A stretch of 35,705 nucleotides of DNA from Pseudomonadota bacterium (lineage in GTDB: Bacteria; Pseudomonadota; Gammaproteobacteria; Burkholderiales; SG8-39): the NCBI GenBank assembly GCA_025352885.1, contig JANXRZ010000294.1, positions 1-35,705 on the forward strand, in the 5' to 3' direction. Made by a program: the position numbers and the translations under genes. The stretch's first letter is position 1; the number at the start of each line of letters is the position of its first letter. Under the pieces are notes generated by a model. It did no database searches. It saw only the letters and a program-made list of their open reading frames with translations, and had not been told where the DNA came from. Of the stretch, positions 33,253 through 35,705 are shown piece by piece.

Positions 33253-34158
33253 ATGGCGACGCCAGTGTTGCGCAGCTTCCTGTTCGCGCCGGGCAATCAC
33301 GCGCGGCGAGTCGAGAAAGCCCTCACGCTCGGCGCTGACGCAGTGATCCTCGACTTGGAGGATGCGGTGGCCACGGCCGAAAAGGCGGCCACGCGCAAGC
33401 TCGCGGTCGAGGCGCTTGCCCGTCCGCGCACCGGCAAAGCCTACATCCGCGTCAATGCCATCGGCACCGAATGGTGCCTTGGCGACCTCATGGAGATCGT
33501 CAAGCCGGGGCTGGACGGCATCGTGTTGCCGAAAGTGGAGTCGGCAGCCGACCTGCGAACCATCGACTGGCTCATCGCGAATCTCGAGCGTGAGCGGGGC
33601 CTGCCGACGGGCGGCATCGACCTCATGCCGATCATCGAGACGGCCGCGGGGTTCTCGCGCCTGGACCGGATCTTCGGTGCGCGCTCGTTGAAGGATTACG
33701 GCGGCCCGTGGCGTGTGAAGCGCATGGCCTTTGGCGCGGCGGACTTTACCAATGATGTCGGCATGACTTGGTCGCCCGGAGAAGAGGAACTTACCTCCCT
33801 TCGCGTGAACCTGATCGTAGCCTCGCGGGCAGCCGGCATCGAACCGCCGATCGACACGGTCTGGGTGCGGATGCAGGACGTGGCCGGATTAAAGACGTCG
33901 GTAGAGCGAAGCAAGCATCTTGGATTCCAGGGCCGCATGTGCATCCACCCGGACCAGGTGAAGGTGGTGAACGAGACGTTCACGCCCTCGACCGAAGAGG
34001 AGACGCGTGCCAGGAAAATCGTCGAAGCTTTCAAGGCTGCCGAAGCCGCGGGGCAGGCGGCTATCCAGGTCGAAGGCTCGATGGTCGACTACCCTGTATT
34101 CCATCGCGCCGAGCGCGTGCTGGCGACGCTTGCGGCGATCCGTGCGAAGGGCGGCTAG
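33253..34158 (+). CDS. HpcH/HpaI aldolase / citrate-lyase beta (CitE-like) CoA-ester lyase
   Basis: The 301-residue TIM-barrel lyase has opening RSFLFAPGN (7-15), the Mg-binding DLEDAV (34-39), RVNAIGT (66-72), LPKVES (92-97) and CIHPDQV near 231, all typical of CitE and malyl-CoA lyase relatives. It would cleave or form a C-C bond in a CoA thioester, giving acetyl-CoA or glyoxylate-like products. It is the last of four genes in tight tandem and probably acts on a product of the HpaB-like enzyme. Its stop overlaps the stop of the convergent GST by 4 bases. The exact substrate is unknown. Confidence 0.88.
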   Translation: MATPVLRSFLFAPGNHARRVEKALTLGADAVILDLEDAVATAEKAATRKLAVEALARPRTGKAYIRVNAIGTEWCLGDLMEIVKPGLDGIVLPKVESAADLRTIDWLIANLERERGLPTGGIDLMPIIETAAGFSRLDRIFGARSLKDYGGPWRVKRMAFGAADFTNDVGMTWSPGEEELTSLRVNLIVASRAAGIEPPIDTVWVRMQDVAGLKTSVERSKHLGFQGRMCIHPDQVKVVNETFTPSTEEETRARKIVEAFKAAEAAGQAAIQVEGSMVDYPVFHRAERVLATLAAIRAKGG

Positions 34159-34826
34159 CGCAGCAGCTGGAAAGGGCCGCCTTTTTCGAGCGCGGCCTTG
34201 TAAGCAGGCATGGCATGGATGCGCTCGAGAAACGCCATGAGCTTCGGACGCGCGCCGTCCAATCCGCCTCGCGCCGCGGAGGCTTCGATCGGAAAGCTCA
34301 TCTGGATGTCGGCCGCGGTAAAGGCATCGCCCGCGAACCACAGCGTCTTGCCCAGCTCCGATTCCATGTAATCCAGGTGCGCCTTGATGTTCGGCTCGAT
34401 GAAGCCCGCCTTCACCTTCGACGCGATGCCCTTGGCAACCGGCTTGATGAAGAAGGGCATGGGCGCCGTTTCGAGCCGCCCGAAGATCAGCTTCATCACG
34501 AGCGGCAGCATCGCGGAGCCTTCCGCAAAGTGCAGCCAGTAGGTGTAGCGGATCTTTTCCGGCGTGCCGGGCAAGGGGACGAGCTTCCCGTTGCCGTAGC
34601 GCTCAACCAGGTACTCGACGATCGCGCCGGATTCGGCAATCGTCAGGTCCCCATCGGTGATGACCGGCGATTTGCCCAGCGGATGCACGGCTCGCAGTTC
34701 CGGAGGGGCCAGCATGGTGGCCGCGTCGCGCTGGTAACGCTTGATTTCGTACGGGACGCCGAGTTCCTCGAGCAGCCACAGGACGCGCTGCGAGCGCGAA
34801 TTGTTGAGGTGGTGCACTGTGATCAT
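34155..34826 (-). CDS. Glutathione S-transferase family protein
   Basis: The 223-residue cytosolic protein starts at ATG 34826 (MITVHHLNNSRSQRVLWLLEELGVPYE). The N-terminal thioredoxin-like domain has the catalytic-site region N9-S10-R11-S12 and the glutathione-binding ESGAIVEYL near 66-74. The C-terminal helical domain includes FTAADIQMSFP near 175. A longer ORF to 35273 runs into the divergent selenoprotein gene and is rejected. It overlaps the stop of the CitE-like gene by 4 bases and diverges from the GrdB-like gene across 72 bases. Members conjugate or reduce electrophiles with glutathione. A partnership with the neighbouring Sec/Cys redox protein is only suggested by position. Confidence 0.92.
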   Translation of the reverse strand: MITVHHLNNSRSQRVLWLLEELGVPYEIKRYQRDAATMLAPPELRAVHPLGKSPVITDGDLTIAESGAIVEYLVERYGNGKLVPLPGTPEKIRYTYWLHFAEGSAMLPLVMKLIFGRLETAPMPFFIKPVAKGIASKVKAGFIEPNIKAHLDYMESELGKTLWFAGDAFTAADIQMSFPIEASAARGGLDGARPKLMAFLERIHAMPAYKAALEKGGPFQLLR

Positions 34827-34884
34827 CGCCGCCGCTCCGTTAGACTTCCGCTCGGGGTTGCACACCTGACAGGCGACCGCACCG

Positions 34885-34890
34885 AGGAGG
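34885..34890 (+). promoter_or_regulatory. Consensus ribosome binding site of the selenoprotein candidate
   Basis: AGGAGG ends 8 bases before ATG 34899. A perfect Shine-Dalgarno site shows that the gene is actively translated, which makes a decayed pseudogene less likely. Confidence 0.85.
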
Positions 34891-34898
34891 GCTCGATC

Positions 34899-35705
34899 AT
34901 GCCACGCAACGAAGAAACCGTCGCTTACATGGAGCGGACACGCCAGTATTACCGCGCGCTCGGTTACGAAAAAGATTATGTCTGGGCGCACTACGACGCG
35001 GTGCCCTTTGCGAAACGAGGCAAGCCGCTCAAGGACGCGCGCATCGGCATGGTCACGACGGCGCATCCACCCGACAAGTCGAACCACGATGCCAAAGGCG
35101 TCCGGCATGTGTGGTCCGGAGAGGTGGAGCCGCTCCCGACGCTGAACACGGACAACCTGGCCTGGGACCGCGAGTCCACACACACCCAGGATCGCGAAAG
35201 CTACCTGCCGATCGAGGCCATGAACGGCTGGATGCGCGAAGGGCTCATCGGCGGACTTGCCGCGCGCTTTCACGGAGCGCCCACGGGCTACAGCCAGAAG
35301 AAGACCAATGAAGTCGATGCGCCTGAGATCCTTCGCCGCCTGAGGGAGGACGGCGCCGACGCCGCGTTCATCAGCGCTTTATGACCGGTTTGCCACCAGA
35401 CCGTGAGTCTGGTTGCCCGGCACCTCGAGGCCAATGGCCTGCCAACAGTCATCGTCGGCTCGGCGAAGGATGTCGTCGAGCATTGCGGCGTCCCGCGTTT
35501 CCTCTTCAACAATTTCCCGCTGGGCAATCCGGTCGGGCACCCTTGGCGCGCGGACATGCAGCGGGAAGTGGTCGGCACTGCGCTTCGGCTGCTCGAGAGC
35601 GCAACCGGTCCGCGCACCACGGTGATCTCTCCATACTCATGGCGGGATGACGACCCCGACTGGCGTGACCGCTATGGCCGGGTCGACCCGGCTGAACGCG
35701 ACAGG
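34899..35705 (+). CDS. GrdB-like glycine/sarcosine/betaine reductase family selenoprotein (in-frame TGA; runs off the window)
   Basis: The first 161 codons (MPRNEETVAYMERTRQYY and on) match the glycine/sarcosine/betaine reductase selenoprotein B-like family of proteobacteria: DARIGMVTTAHP near 47, AMNGWMREGLIGGLAARFHG near 108 and PEILRRLREDGADAAFISAL to 161. Codon 162 is TGA (35382-35384). The same frame then stays open for 107 codons to the edge and keeps reading as the family: PVCHQTVSLVARHLEANGLP, then HCGVPRFLFNNFPLGNPVG. TGA stands at the first position of a U/C-x-x-C redox motif, which in Cys homologues I recall as CPVCHQ. With the hairpin after it I read it as selenocysteine. The biological partner and substrate are unknown; GrdA is not seen. 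A Cys-to-stop mutation is the alternative. Confidence 0.82.
35382..35384 (+). other. In-frame TGA, probable selenocysteine codon (Sec162)
   Basis: The TGA is preceded by ISAL and followed by PVCHQT in the same frame, making a UxxC motif. Both flanks belong to one protein family, and no other stop occurs up to the window end. Confidence 0.8.
35385..35420 (+). promoter_or_regulatory. Candidate bacterial SECIS hairpin
   Basis: ACCAGAC at 35395-35401 pairs perfectly with GTCTGGT at 35407-35413 around the 5-base loop CGTGA. CCGG at 35385-35388 and 35417-35420 can close an outer stem. The apical loop begins 17 bases after the TGA, and its second base is G. That fits the bacterial SECIS model I know: apical loop about 16-37 bases downstream, with G among the first two loop bases. 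Confidence 0.72.

Noticed and set aside
34899-35384. Complete 161-residue protein ending at TGA
   Set aside because: Family similarity continues without a break after the TGA, and the conserved redox motif lies across it.

Overview
The window is dense, GC-rich chromosomal DNA with no gene-free stretch above about 110 bases. The likely source is a betaproteobacterium of the Burkholderiales type. This rests on three orphan Bug/TctC-type tricarboxylate-transporter binding proteins, TRAP and PotABCD-like uptake genes, GC-rich codon use, and many short oxidative catabolic operons divided by divergent regulators. No rRNA, tRNA, insertion sequence, phage gene or CRISPR array is visible.

Layout. (1) 1-4218, plus strand: the tail of a TRAP binding protein, then iorA-iorB (indolepyruvate ferredoxin oxidoreductase type). 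(2) 13288 down to 4298, minus strand: a tight seven-gene unit, soxB-soxD-soxA-soxG (heterotetrameric sarcosine oxidase), then a metal-dependent amidohydrolase, a CobW-type GTPase and an FMN-dependent 2-hydroxy-acid oxidase. (3) 13393-20303, plus strand: a GATase1/AraC regulator divergent from soxB, a Bug protein, an M19-dipeptidase-like gene with a C-terminal frameshift, and a complete PotD-B-C-A-like ABC importer. (4) 20310-24877: another Bug protein, a CocE/NonD hydrolase, an N-carbamoylsarcosine amidohydrolase-like enzyme, and a divergent LysR regulator with clear palindromes between the two. (5) 24878-30061, minus strand: a gamma-glutamyltransferase-like protein, a third Bug protein and a dimethylglycine/sarcosine dehydrogenase-like flavoprotein. 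(6) 30164-34158, plus strand: an M19-like protein, a DUF5943/V4R protein, an HpaB/4-hydroxybutyryl-CoA dehydratase-like protein and a CitE-like lyase. (7) 34155-35705: a glutathione S-transferase and, divergent from it, a GrdB-like selenoprotein candidate that runs off the window edge.

The theme is uptake and oxidative breakdown of N-methylated amino acids. N-carbamoylsarcosine (from creatinine or N-methylhydantoin) could be hydrolysed to sarcosine, and SoxBDAG would oxidise sarcosine to glycine while passing the methyl carbon to tetrahydrofolate. The dimethylglycine-dehydrogenase-like enzyme would feed in from above. The M19-like plus DUF5943 pair recalls the genes beside dgcAB in Pseudomonas.

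The most striking signal is at 35382-35384. An in-frame TGA interrupts a glycine/sarcosine/betaine-reductase B-like protein exactly where a UxxC redox motif (U-PVC-HQT) would lie. The same frame stays open for all 107 remaining codons to the window edge. A perfect 7-bp hairpin with a G in its 5-nt loop starts 10 nt after the TGA, as expected for a bacterial SECIS. I read this as a selenoprotein that ordinary gene calling would truncate.
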